From Karalla daura (Eukaryota; Chordata; Actinopteri; Chaetodontiformes; Leiognathidae): 64,000 nt of DNA. Positions 35,687 to 48,011 of the stretch are shown one piece after another. The DNA is taken from assembly GCA_029224185.1 (NCBI GenBank), contig JANZKI010000034.1, forward strand, positions 1 through 64,000, read 5' to 3'. Numbering within the stretch: the stretch's first letter is position 1; each line of letters starts with the position of its first letter. Made by a program: the position numbers and the translations under genes. Below the pieces are notes generated by a model that was not told the origin of the DNA, did no database searches, and saw only the letters and a program-made list of their open reading frames with translations.

Positions 35687-38600
35687 ACTGTGGCCACAGT
35701 CGCGAGGAGTAGTTTAACGTTTAACATTGATGGCAGTGGTGGGACAATGAATGGGGGCTTATGGAGAGAAAAGGCTGCACTGGGCCTACGATGAGGCTCG
35801 TCGTTGAAATTTCACAAGGCGCACGGGTTTTTGGCCTGCCCCGCATGAGAGAGCACCAATGTTCCTACAAAACTGGAAAAAAGAATTTGTCTGCTGCTTA
35901 GGGTGTGGCTGGGAGCAGCGTGAAAAGAGCGAAACGAGAGCTGATTTTTAAGCGATCCCGCATGTCGGCCCTGTGCTAAGAAGAGATTGGACATGCCCAA
36001 TGCTGAGGGGGCCCTTTCAAACACTGGGAGTCTCCCAGGGCCTGTGCCATCTGCTGGGGTGCATTGAAGCTGGACGCCTCATCACTTTGTATTACCATGT
36101 CAGCAGAGGAGACAATGGAGCAGGTACCTGAGCACATGGTCGTCGAGAAGAGGTGCTGCTGAAAAACCATACAATCTATCAGCGTGCAACTCGCTACACA
36201 AACACACCACAAGATTCTTCAATTTTTGAAATGAAAATGAAGTTTCAAAGTCAAAGTATGGCAACGTTGCGAATGTTTGTTTGTGGAGTTCTGTTTTTCC
36301 CATTCATTCTTAAGGGAAAAAGCCAAATTGGCCAAGTGATAAACATTTGGCTCTATGGAGACAACGCTTTCACCAATCTGGAGCATGAGCTAACAGTCAA
36401 GCCGTAGGGGACAGTCTCCAGAACACCCTGACACGATTTGGTGTGTGTAGTATGAGAACTGTGGCCACAGTCGCGAGGAGTAGTGGAACGGTTAACATTG
36501 ATGGCAGTGGTGGGACAATGAATGGGGGCTTATGGAGATAAAAGGCTGCACTGGGCCTACGATGAGGCTCGTCGTTTAAATTTCACAAGGCGCACGGGTT
36601 TATGGCCTGCCCCGCATGAGAGAGCACCAATGTTCCTACAAAACTGGAAAAAAGAATTTGTCTGCTGCTTAGGGTGAGGCTGGGAGCAGCGTGAAAAGAG
36701 CGAAACGAGAGCTGATTTTTAAGCGATCCCGCATGTCGGCCCTGTGCTAAGAAGAGATTGGACATGCCCAATGCTGAGGGGGCCCTCTCAAACTCTGGGA
36801 GTCTCCCAGGGCCTGTGCCATCTGCTGGGGTGCATTGAAGCTGGACGCCTCATCACTTTGTATTACCATGTCAGCAGAGGAGACATTGGAGCAGGTACCT
36901 GAGCACATGGTCGTCGAGAAGAGGTGCTGCTGAAAAACCATTCAACCAATCAGCGTGCACCTCGCTACAAAAACACACCACAAGATTCTTCAATTTTTGA
37001 AAAGAAAATGAAGTTTCAAAGTCAAAGTATGGCAACGTTGCGAATGTTTGTTTGTGGAGTTCTGTTTTTCCCATTCATTCTTATGGGAAAAAGCCAAATT
37101 GGCCAAGTGATAAACATTTGGCTCTATGGAGACTGCGCTTTCACCTATCTGGAATATGATGTCACTGTCACGCCGTAGGGGAGAGTCTCCAGAACGCCCT
37201 GACACGATTTGGTGCGTGTACTATGAGAACTGTGGCCACAGTCGCGAGGAGTAGTTTAACGTTAACATTGATGGCAGTGGTGGGACAATGAATGGGGGCT
37301 TATGGAGAGAAAAGGCTGCACTGGGCCTACGATGAGGCTCGTCGTTTAAATTTCACAAGGCGCACAGGTTTATGGCCTGCCCCGCATGAGAGAGCACCAA
37401 TGTTCCTACAAAACTGGAAAAAAGAATTTGTCTGCTGCTTCGGGTGTGGCTGGGAGCAGCGTGAAAAGAGCGAAACGAGAGCTGATTTTTAAGCGATCCC
37501 GCATGTCGGCCCTGTGCTAAGAAGAGATTGGACATGCCCAATGCTGAGGGGGCCCTCTCAAACTCTGGGAGTCTCCCAGGGCCTGTGCCATCTGCTGGGG
37601 TGCATTGAAGCTGGACGCCTCATCACTTTGTATTACCATGTCAGCAGAGGAGACAATGGAGCAGGTACCTGAGCACATGGTCGTCGAGAAGAGGTTCTGC
37701 TGAAAAACCATACAATCTATCAGCGTGCACCTCGCTACACAAACACACCACAAGATTCTTCAATTTTTGAAAAGAAAATGAAGTTTCAAAGTCAAAGTAT
37801 GGCAACGTTGCGAATGTTTGTTTGTGGAGTTCTGTTTTTCCCATTCATTCTTTTAGGAAAAAGCCAAATTGGCCAAGTGATAAACATTTGGATCTATGGA
37901 GACTGCGCTTTCACCTATCTGGAATATGAGCTCACTGTCACGCCGTAGGGGAGAGTCTCCAGAACGCCCTGACACGATTTGGTGCGTGTACTATGAGAAC
38001 TGTGGCCACAGTCGCGAGGAGTAGTTTAAAGTTTAACATTGATGGCAGTGGTGGGACAATGAATGGGGGCTTATGGAGAGAAAAGGCTGCACTGGGCCTA
38101 CGATGAGGCTCGTCGTTGAAATTTCACAAGGCGCACGGGTTTATGGCCTGCCCCGCATGAGAGAGCACCAATGTTCCTACAAAACTGGAAAAAAGAATTT
38201 GTCTGCTGCTTAGGGTGTGGCTGGGAGCAGCGTGAAAAGAGCGAAACGAGAGCTGATTTTTAAGCGATCCCGCATGTCGGCCCTGTGCTAAGAAGAGATT
38301 GGACATGCCCAATGCTGAGGGGGCCCTTTCAAACACTGGGAGTCTCCCAGGGCCTGTGCCATCTGCTGGGGTGCATTGAAGCTGGACGCCTCATCACTTT
38401 GTATTACCATGTCAGCAGAGGAGACAATGGAGCAGGTACCTGAGCACATGGTCGTCGAGAAGAGGTGCTGCTGAAAAACCATACAATCTATCAGCGTGCA
38501 ACTCGCTACACAAACACACCACAAGATTCTTCAATTTTTGAAATGAAAATGAAGTTTCAAAGTCAAAGTATGGCAACGTTGCGAATGTTTGTTTGTGGAG

Positions 38601-40308
38601 TTCTGTTTTTCCCATTCATTCTTAAGGGAAAAAGCCAAATTGGCCAAGTGATAAACATTTGGCTCTATGGAGACAACGCTTTCACCAATCTGGAGCATGA
38701 GCTAACAGTCAAGCCGTAGGGGACAGTCTCCAGAACACCCTGACACGATTTGGTGTGTGTAGTATGAGAACTGTGGCCACAGTCGCGAGGAGTAGTGGAA
38801 CGGTTAACATTGATGGCAGTGGTGGGACAATGAATGGGGGCTTATGGAGATAAAAGGCTGCACTGGGCCTACGATGAGGCTCGTCGTTTAAATTTCACAA
38901 GGCGCACGGGTTTATGGCCTGCCCCGCATGAGAGAGCACCAATGTTCCTACAAAACTGGAAAAAAGAATTTGTCTGCTGCTTAGGGTGAGGCTGGGAGCA
39001 GCGTGAAAAGAGCGAAACGAGAGCTGATTTTTAAGCGATCCCGCATGTCGGCCCTGTGCTAAGAAGAGATTGGACATGCCCAATGCTGAGGGGGCCCTCT
39101 CAAACTCTGGGAGTCTCCCAGGGCCTGTGCCATCTGCTGGGGTGCATTGAAGCTGGACGCCTCATCACTTTGTATTACCATGTCAGCAGAGGAGACATTG
39201 GAGCAGGTACCTGAGCACATGGTCGTCGAGAAGAGGTGCTGCTGAAAAACCATTCAACCAATCAGCGTGCACCTCGCTACAAAAACACACCACAAGATTC
39301 TTCAATTTTTGAAAAGAAAATGAAGTTTCAAAGTCAAAGTATGGCAACGTTGCGAATGTTTGTTTGTGGAGTTCTGTTTTTCCCATTCATTCTTATGGGA
39401 AAAAGCCAAATTGGCCAAGTGATAAACATTTGGCTCTATGGAGACTGCGCTTTCACCTATCTGGAATATGATGTCACTGTCACGCCGTAGGGGAGAGTCT
39501 CCAGAACGCCCTGACACGATTTGGTGCGTGTACTATGAGAACTGTGGCCACAGTCGCGAGGAGTAGTTTAACGTTAACATTGATGGCAGTGGTGGGACAA
39601 TGAATGGGGGCTTATGGAGAGAAAAGGCTGCACTGGGCCTACGATGAGGCTCGTCGTTTAAATTTCACAAGGCGCACAGGTTTATGGCCTGCCCCGCATG
39701 AGAGAGCACCAATGTTCCTACAAAACTGGAAAAAAGAATTTGTCTGCTGCTTCGGGTGTGGCTGGGAGCAGTGTGAAGAGCGAAACGAGAGCTGATTTTT
39801 AAGCGATCCCGCATGTCGGCCCTGTGCTAAGAAGAGATTGGACATGCCCAATGCTGAGGGGGCCCTCTCAAACTCTGGGAGTCTCCCAGGGCCTGTGCCA
39901 TCTGCTGGGGTGCATTGAAGCTGGACGCCTCATCACTTTGTATTACCATGTCAGCAGAGGAGACAATGGAGCAGGTACCTGAGCACATGGTCGTCGAGAA
40001 GAGGTTCTGCTGAAAAACCATACAATCTATCAGCGTGCACCTCGCTACACAAACACACCACAAGATTCTTCAATTTTTGAAAAGAAAATGAAGTTTCAAA
40101 GTCAAAGTATGGCAACGTTGCGAATGTTTGTTTGTGGAGTTCTGTTTTTCCCATTCATTCTTATGGGAAAAAGCCAAATTGGCCAAGTGATAAACATTTG
40201 GATCTATGGAGACTGCGCTTTCACCTATCTGGAATATGAGCTCACTGTCACGCCGTAGGGGAGAGTCTCCAGAACGCCCTGACACGATTTGGTGCGTGTA
40301 CTATGAGA
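35687..40308 (+). repeat. Tandem trimer duplication, unit ~2,312 bp (monomers 47-52)
   Basis: Monomers 47-49 (35687-37998) and 50-52 (37999-40308) pair at an offset of 2,312. Shared markers are ttaaggg, gctaacagtc, agaacaccctg, gaacggttaac, gaaaaaccattcaacc, gctacaaaaacac, tatgatgtcac, aacgttaacattg and ttggatctatgg. Differences seen: gggtttttgg against gggtttatgg near 35827 and 38139; cttttagg against cttatggg near 37852 and 40160; and a 2-bp deletion in monomer 52 (gtgtgaagagcg), which is 768 bp. The match continues to about 38,330 and 40,640. Confidence 0.85.
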
Positions 40309-41078
40309 ACTGTGGCCACAGTCGCGAGGAGTAGTTTAAAGTTTAACATTGATGGCAGTGGTGGGACAATGAATGGGGGCTTATGGAGAGAAAAGGCTGC
40401 ACTGGGCCTACGATGAGGCTCGTCGTTGAAATTTCACAAGGCGCACGGGTTTATGGCCTGCCCCGCATGAGAGAGCACCAATGTTCCTACAAAACTGGAA
40501 AAAAGAATTTGTCTGCTGCTTAGGGTGTGGCTGGGAGCAGCGTGAAAAGAGCGAAACGAGAGCTGATTTTTAAGCGATCCCGCATGTCGGCCCTGTGCTA
40601 AGAAGAGATTGGACATGCCCAATGCTGAGGGGGCCCTTTCAAACTCTGGGAGTCTCCCAGGGCCTGTGCCATCTGCTGGGGTGCATTGAAGCTGGACGCC
40701 TCATCACTTTGTATAACCATGTAAGCAGAGGAGACAATGGAGCAGGTACCTGAGCACATGGTCGTCGAGAAGAGGTGCTGCTGAAAAACCATACAACCTA
40801 TCAGCGTGCACCTCGCTACACAAACACACCACAAGATTCTTCAATTTTTGAAATGAAAATGAAGTTTAGAGCCAAAGTATGGCAACGTTGCGAATGTTTG
40901 TTTGTGGAGTTCTGTTTTTCCCATTCATTCTTATGGGAAAAAGCCAAATTGGCCAAGTGATAAACATTTGGCTCTATGGAGACTGCGCTTTCACCTATCT
41001 GGAATATGAGCTCACTGTCACGCCGTAGGGGAGAGTCTCCAGAACGCCCTGACACGATTTGGTGCGTGTACTATGAGA
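40309..41078 (+). repeat. Mosaic monomer 53
   Basis: The first two thirds are family B, with tataaccatgtaagc as in monomers 30 and 42. The last third switches to gtgctgctg, gcgtgcacc and the tttagagcc form typical of family A. The 5' end carries tttaaagtttaac, shared with the start of monomer 50. Confidence 0.7.
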
Positions 41079-44000
41079 ACTGTGGCCACAGTCGCGAGGA
41101 GTAGTTTAACGTTTAACATTGATGGCAGTGGTGGGACAATGAATGGGGGCTTATGGAGAGAAAAGGCTGCACTGGGCCTACGATGAGGCTCGTCGTTGAA
41201 ATTTCACAAGGCGCACGGGTTTATGGCCTGCCCCGCATGAGAGAGCACCAATGTTCCTACAAAACTGGAAAAAAGAATTTGTCTGCTGCTTAGGGTGTGG
41301 CTGGGAGCAGTGTGAAAAGACCGTAACGAGAGCTGATTTTTAAGCGATCCTGCATGTCGGCCCGGTGCGAAGAAGAGATTGGACATGCCCAATGCTGAGG
41401 GGGCCCTTTCAAACTCTGGGAGTCTCCCAGGGCCTGTGCCATCTGCTGGGGTGCATTGAAGGTGGACGCCTCATCACTTTGTATTACCATGTCAGCAGAG
41501 GAGACATTGGAGCAGGTACCTGAGCACATGGTCGTCGAGAAGAGGTGCTGCTGAAAAACCATACAACCTATCAGCGTGCACCTCGCTACACAAACACACC
41601 ACAAGATTCTTCAATTTTTGAAATGAAAATGAAGTTTAGAGCCAAAGTATGGCAACGTTGCGAATGTTTGTTTGTGGAGTTCTGTTTTTCCCATTCATTC
41701 TTATGGGAAAAAGCCAAATTGGCCAAGTGATAAACATTTGGCTCTATGGAGACAACGCTTTCACCAATCTGGAGCATGAGCTAACTGTCAAGCCGTAGGG
41801 GACAGTCTCCAGAACGCCCTGATACGATTTGGTGTGTGTAGTATGAGAACTGTGGCCACAGTCGCGAGGAGTAGTGGAACGGTTAACATTGATGGCAGTG
41901 GTGGGACAATGAATGGGGGCTTATGGAGATAAAAGGCTGCACTGGGCCTACGATGAGGCTCGTCGTTTAAATTTCACAAGGCGCACGGGTTTATGGCCTG
42001 CCCTGCATGAGAGAGCACCAATGTTCCTACAAAACTGGAAAAAAGAATTTGTCTGCTGCTTAGGGTGAGGCTGGGAGCAGCGTGAAAAGAGCGAAACGAG
42101 AGCTGATTTTTAAGCGATCCCGCATGTCGGCCCTGTGCTAAGAAGAGATTGGACATGCCCAATGCTGAGGGGGCCCTCTCAAACTCTGGGAGTCTCCCAG
42201 GGCCTGTGCCATCTGCTGGGGTGCATTGAAGCTGGACGCCTCATCACTTTGTATTACCATGTCAGCAGAGGAGACATTGGAGCAGGTACCTGAGCACATG
42301 GTCGTCGAGAAGAGGTGCTGCTGAAAAACCATACAACCTATCAGCGTGCACCTCGCTACACAAACACACCACAAGATTCTTCAATTTTTGAAATGAAAAT
42401 GAAGTTTAGAGCCAAAGTATGGCAACGTTGCGAATGTTTGTTTGTGGAGTTCTGTTTTTCCCATTCATTCTTATGGGAAAAAGCCAAATTGGCCAAGTGA
42501 TAAACATTTGGCTCTATGGAGACTGCGCTTTCACCTATCTGGAATATGAGCTCACTGTCACGCCGTAGGGGAGAGTCTCCAGAACGCCCTGACACGATTT
42601 GGTGCGTGTACTATGAGAACTGTGGCCACAGTCGCGAGGAGTAGTTTAACGTTTAACATTGATGGCAGTGGTGGGACAATGAATGGGGGCTTATGGAGAG
42701 AAAAGGCTGCACTGGGCCTACGATGAGGCTCGTCGTTGAAATTTCACAAGGCGCACGGGTTTATGGCCTGCCCCGCATGAGAGAGCACCAATGTTCCTAC
42801 AAAACTGGAAAAAAGAATTTGTCTGCTGCTTAGGGTGTGGCTGGGAGCAGTGTGAAAAGACCGTAACGAGAGCTGATTTTTAAGCGATCCTGCATGTCGG
42901 CCCGGTGCGAAGAAGAGATTGGACATGCCCAATGCTGAGGGGGCCCTTTCAAACTCTGGGAGTCTCCCAGGGCCTGTGCCATCTGCTGGGGTGCATTGAA
43001 GGTGGACGCCTCATCACTTTGTATTACCATGTCAGCAGAGGAGACATTGGAGCAGGTACCTGAGCACATGGTCGTCGAGAAGAGGTGCTGCTGAAAAACC
43101 ATACAACCTATCAGCGTGCACCTCGCTACACAAACACACCACAAGATTCTTCAATTTTTGAAATGAAAATGAAGTTTAGAGCCAAAGTATGGCAACGTTG
43201 CGAATGTTTGTTTGTGGAGTTCTGTTTTTCCCATTCATTCTTATGGGAAAAAGCCAAATTGGCCAAGTGATAAACATTTGGCTCTATGGAGACAACGCTT
43301 TCACCAATCTGGAGCATGAGCTAACTGTCAAGCCGTAGGGGACAGTCTCCAGAACGCCCTGATACGATTTGGTGTGTGTAGTATGAGAACTGTGGCCACA
43401 GTCGCGAGGAGTAGTGGAACGGTTAACATTGATGGCAGTGGTGGGACAATGAATGGGGGCTTATGGAGATAAAAGGCTGCACTGGGCCTACGATGAGGCT
43501 CGTCGTTTAAATTTCACAAGGCGCACGGGTTTATGGCCTGCCCTGCATGAGAGAGCACCAATGTTCCTACAAAACTGGAAAAAAGAATTTGTCTGCTGCT
43601 TAGGGTGAGGCTGGGAGCAGCGTGAAAAGAGCGAAACGAGAGCTGATTTTTAAGCGATCCCGCATGTCGGCCCTGTGCTAAGAAGAGATTGGACATGCCC
43701 AATGCTGAGGGGGCCCTCTCAAACTCTGGGAGTCTCCCAGGGCCTGTGCCATCTGCTGGGGTGCATTGAAGCTGGACGCCTCATCACTTTGTATTACCAT
43801 GTCAGCAGAGGAGACATTGGAGCAGGTACCTGAGCACATGGTCGTCGAGAAGAGGTGCTGCTGAAAAACCATACAACCTATCAGCGTGCACCTCGCTACA
43901 CAAACACACCACAAGATTCTTCAATTTTTGAAATGAAAATGAAGTTTAGAGCCAAAGTATGGCAACGTTGCGAATGTTTGTTTGTGGAGTTCTGTTTTTC

Positions 44001-46469
44001 CCATTCATTCTTATGGGAAAAAGCCAAATTGGCCAAGTGATAAACATTTGGCTCTATGGAGACAACGCTTTCACCAATCTGGAGCATGAGCTAACTGTCA
44101 AGCCGTAGGGGACAGTCTCCAGAACGCCCTGATACGATTTGGTGTGTGTAGTATGAGAACTGTGGCCACAGTCGCGAGGAGTAGTGGAACGGTTAACATT
44201 GATGGCAGTGGTGGGACAATGAATGGGGGCTTATGGAGATAAAAGGCTGCACTGGGCCTACGATGAGGCTCGTCGTTTAAATTTCACAAGGCGCACGGGT
44301 TTATGGCCTGCCCTGCATGAGAGAGCACCAATGTTCCTATAAAACTGGAAAAAAGAATTTGTCTGCTGCTTAGGGTGAGGCTGGGAGCAGCGTGAAAAGA
44401 GCGAAACGAGAGCTGATTTTTAAGCGATCCCGCATGTCGGCCCTGTGCTAAGAAGAGATTGGACATGCCCAATGCTGAGGGGGCCCTCTCAAACTCTGGG
44501 AGTCTCCCAGGGCCTGTGCCATCTGCTGGGGTGCATTGAAGCTGGACGCCTCATCACTTTGTATTACCATGTCAGCAGAGGAGACATTGGAGCAGGTACC
44601 TGAGCACATGGTCGTCGAGAAGAGGTGCTGCTGAAAAACGATACAACCTATCAGCGTGCACCTCGCTACACAAACACACCACAAGATTCTTCAATTTTTG
44701 AAATGAAAATGAAGTTTAGAGCCAAAGTATGGCAACGTTGCGAATGTTTGTTTGTGGAGTTCTGTTTTTCCCATTCATTCTTATGGGAAAAAGCCAAATT
44801 GGCCAAGTGATAAACATTTGGCTCTATGGAGACTGCGCTTTCACCTATCTGGAATATGAGCTCACTGTCACGCCGTAGGGGAGAGTCTCCAGAACGCCCT
44901 GACACGATTTGGTGCGTGTACTATGAGAACTGTGGCCACAGTCGCGAGGAGTAGTTTAACGTTTAACATTGATGGCAGTGGTGGGACAATGAATGGGGGC
45001 TTATGGAGAGAAAAGGCTGCACTGGGCCTACGATGAGGCTCGTCGTTGAAATTTCACAAGGCGCACGGGTTTATGGCCTGCCCCGCATGAGAGAGCACCA
45101 ATGTTCCTACAAAACTGGAAAAAAGAATTTGTCTGCTGCTTAGGGTGTGGCTGGGAGCAGTGTGAAAAGACCGTAACGAGAGCTGATTTTTAAGCGATCC
45201 TGCATGTCGGCCCGGTGCGAAGAAGAGATTGGACATGCCCAATGCTGAGGGGGCCCTTTCAAACTCTGGGAGTCTCCCAGGGCCTGTGCCATCTGCTGGG
45301 GTGCATTGAAGGTGGACGCCTCATCACTTTGTATTACCATGTCAGCAGAGGAGACATTGGAGCAGGTACCTGAGCACATGGTCGTCGAGAAGAGGTGCTG
45401 CTGAAAAACCATACAACCTATCAGCGTGCACCTCGCTACACAAACACACCACAAGATTCTTCAATTTTTGAAATGAAAATGAAGTTTAGAGCCAAAGTAT
45501 GGCAACGTTGCGAATGTTTGTTTGTGGAGTTCTGTTTTTCCCATTCATTCTTATGGGAAAAAGCCAAATTGGCCAAGTGATAAACATTTGGCTCTATGGA
45601 GACAACGCTTTCACCAATCTGGAGCATGAGCTAACTGTCAAGCCGTAGGGGACAGTCTCCAGAACGCCCTGATACGATTTGGTGTGTGTAGTATGAGAAC
45701 TGTGGCCACAGTCGCGAGGAGTAGTGGAACGGTTAACATTGATGGCAGTGGTGGGACAATGAATGGGGGCTTATGGAGATAAAAGGCTGCACTGGGCCTA
45801 CGATGAGGCTCGTCGTTTAAATTTCACAAGGCGCACGGGTTTATGGCCTGCCCTGCATGAGAGAGCACCAATGTTCCTATAAAACTGGAAAAAAGAATTT
45901 GTCTGCTGCTTAGGGTGAGGCTGGGAGCAGCGTGAAAAGAGCGAAACGAGAGCTGATTTTTAAGCGATCCCGCATGTCGGCCCTGTGCTAAGAAGAGATT
46001 GGACATGCCCAATGCTGAGGGGGCCCTCTCAAACTCTGGGAGTCTCCCAGGGCCTGTGCCATCTGCTGGGGTGCATTGAAGCTGGACGCCTCATCACTTT
46101 GTATTACCATGTCAGCAGAGGAGACATTGGAGCAGGTACCTGAGCACATGGTCGTCGAGAAGAGGTGCTGCTGAAAAACGATACAACCTATCAGCGTGCA
46201 CCTCGCTACACAAACACACCACAAGATTCTTCAATTTTTGAAAAGAAAATGAAGTTTCAAAGTCAAAGTATGGCAACGTTGCGAATGTTTGTTTGCTGAG
46301 TTCTGTTTTTCCCATTCATTCTTATGGGAAAAAGCCAAATTGGCCAAGTGATAAACATTTGGCTCTATGGAGACTGCGCTTTCACCTATCTGGAATATGA
46401 TCTCACTGTCACGCCGTAGGGGAGAGTCTCCAGAACGCCCTGGCACGATTTGGTGCGTGTACTATGAGA
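41079..46469 (+). repeat. Alternating A/B monomers (54-60)
   Basis: The order is A-B-A-B-B'-A-B'. A monomers are 54, 56 and 59 (41079, 42619, 44929), with gaccgtaacg and ggtgcgaag. B monomers are 55 and 57 (41849, 43389), with gatacgatttgg upstream, gagataaaagg, ccctgcatgag and gggtgaggctgg. B' monomers are 58 and 60 (44159, 45699), which add cctataaaactgg and gaaaaacgatac. Monomers 54-59 have the tttagagcc form, and all seven except the last are exactly 770 bp. Monomer 60 has the private variants gtttgctgag and tatgatctcac. The same A then B order occurs at monomers 32-33 and 44-45. Confidence 0.85.
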
Positions 46470-48011
46470 ACTGTGGCCACAGTCGCGAGGAGTAGTTTAA
46501 CGTTTAACATTGATGGCAGTGGTGGGACAATGAATGGGGGCTTATGGAGAGAAAAGGCTGCACTGGGCCTACGATGAGGCTCGTCGTTGAAATTTCACAA
46601 GGCGCACGGGTTTTTGGCCTGCCCCGCATGAGAGAGCACCAATGTTCCTACAAAACTGGAAAAAAGAATTTGTCTGCTGCTTAGGGTGTGGCTGGGAGCA
46701 GCGTGAAAAGAGCGAAACGAGAGCTGATTTTTAAGCGATCCCGCATGTCGGCCCTGTGCTAAGAAGAGATTGGACATGCCCAATGCTGAGGGGGCCCTTT
46801 CAAACACTGGGAGTCTCCCAGGGCCTGTGCCATCTGCTGGGGTGCATTGAAGCTGGACGCCTCATCACTTTGTATTACCATGTCAGCAGAGGAGACAATG
46901 GAGCAGGTACCTGAGCACATGGTCGTCGAGAAGAGATGCTGCTGAAAAACCATACAATCTATCAGCGTGCAACTCGCTACACAAACACACCACAAGATTC
47001 TTCAATTTTTGAAATGAAAATGAAGTTTCAAAGTCAAAGTATGGCAACGTTGCGAATGTTACTTTGTGGAGTTCTGTTTTTCCCATTCATTCTTAAGGGA
47101 AAAAGCCAAATTGGCCAAGTGATAAACATTTGGCTCTATGGAGACAACGCTTTCACCAATCTGGAGCATGAGCTAACTGTCAAGCCGTAGGGGACAGTCT
47201 CCAGAACACCCTGACACGATTTGGTGTGTGTAGTATGAGAACTGTGGCCACAGTCGCGAAGAGTAGTGGAACGGTTAACATTGATGGCAGTGGTGGGACA
47301 ATGAATGGGGGCTTATGGAGATAAAAGGCTGCACTGGGCCTACGATGAGGCTCGTCGTTGAAATTTCACAAGGCGCACGGGTTTATGGCCTGCCCCGCAT
47401 GAGAGAGCACCAATGTTCCTACAAAACTGGAAAAAAGAATTTGTCTGCTGCTTAGGGTGAGGCTGGGAGCAGCGTGAAAAGAGCGAAACGAGAGCTGATT
47501 TTTAAGCGATCCCGCATGTCGGCCCTGTGCTAAGAAGAGATTGGACATGCCCAATGCTGAGGGGGCCCTCTCAAACTCTGGGAGTCTCCCAGGGCCTGTG
47601 CCATCTGCTGGGGTGCATTGAAGCTGGACGCCTCATCACTTTGTATTACCATGTCAGCAGAGGAGACAATGGAGCAGGTTCCTGAGCACATGGTCGTCGA
47701 GAAGAGGTGCTGCTGAAAAACCATACAACCTATCAGCGTGCAACTCGCTACACAAACACACCACAAGATTCTTCAATTTTTGAAATGAAAATGAAGTTTC
47801 AAAGTCAAAGTATGGCAACGTTACGAATGTTTATTTGTGGAGTTCTGTTTTTCCCATTCATTCTTATGGGAAAGAGCCTAATTGGCCAAGTGATAAACAT
47901 TTGGCTCTGTGGAGACTGCGCTTTCACTTATCTGGAATATGAGCTCACAGTCACGCCGTAGGGGACAGTCTCCAAAACGCCCTGACACGATTTGATGTGT
48001 GTAGTATGAGA
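46470..48011 (+). repeat. Monomers 61-62, B types
   Basis: Monomer 61 has gggtttttgg, gagatgctgctg, atgttactttgtgg and ttaaggg. It is followed by agaacaccctg and gaacggttaac, so the pair resembles monomers 50-51 about 8.47 kb upstream. Monomer 62 changes near 47.66 kb to ggttcctgag, gttacgaatgtttatttg, tggctctgtggag and ctcacagtcacg, a patch otherwise found near 61.5-61.9 kb. Confidence 0.8.
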
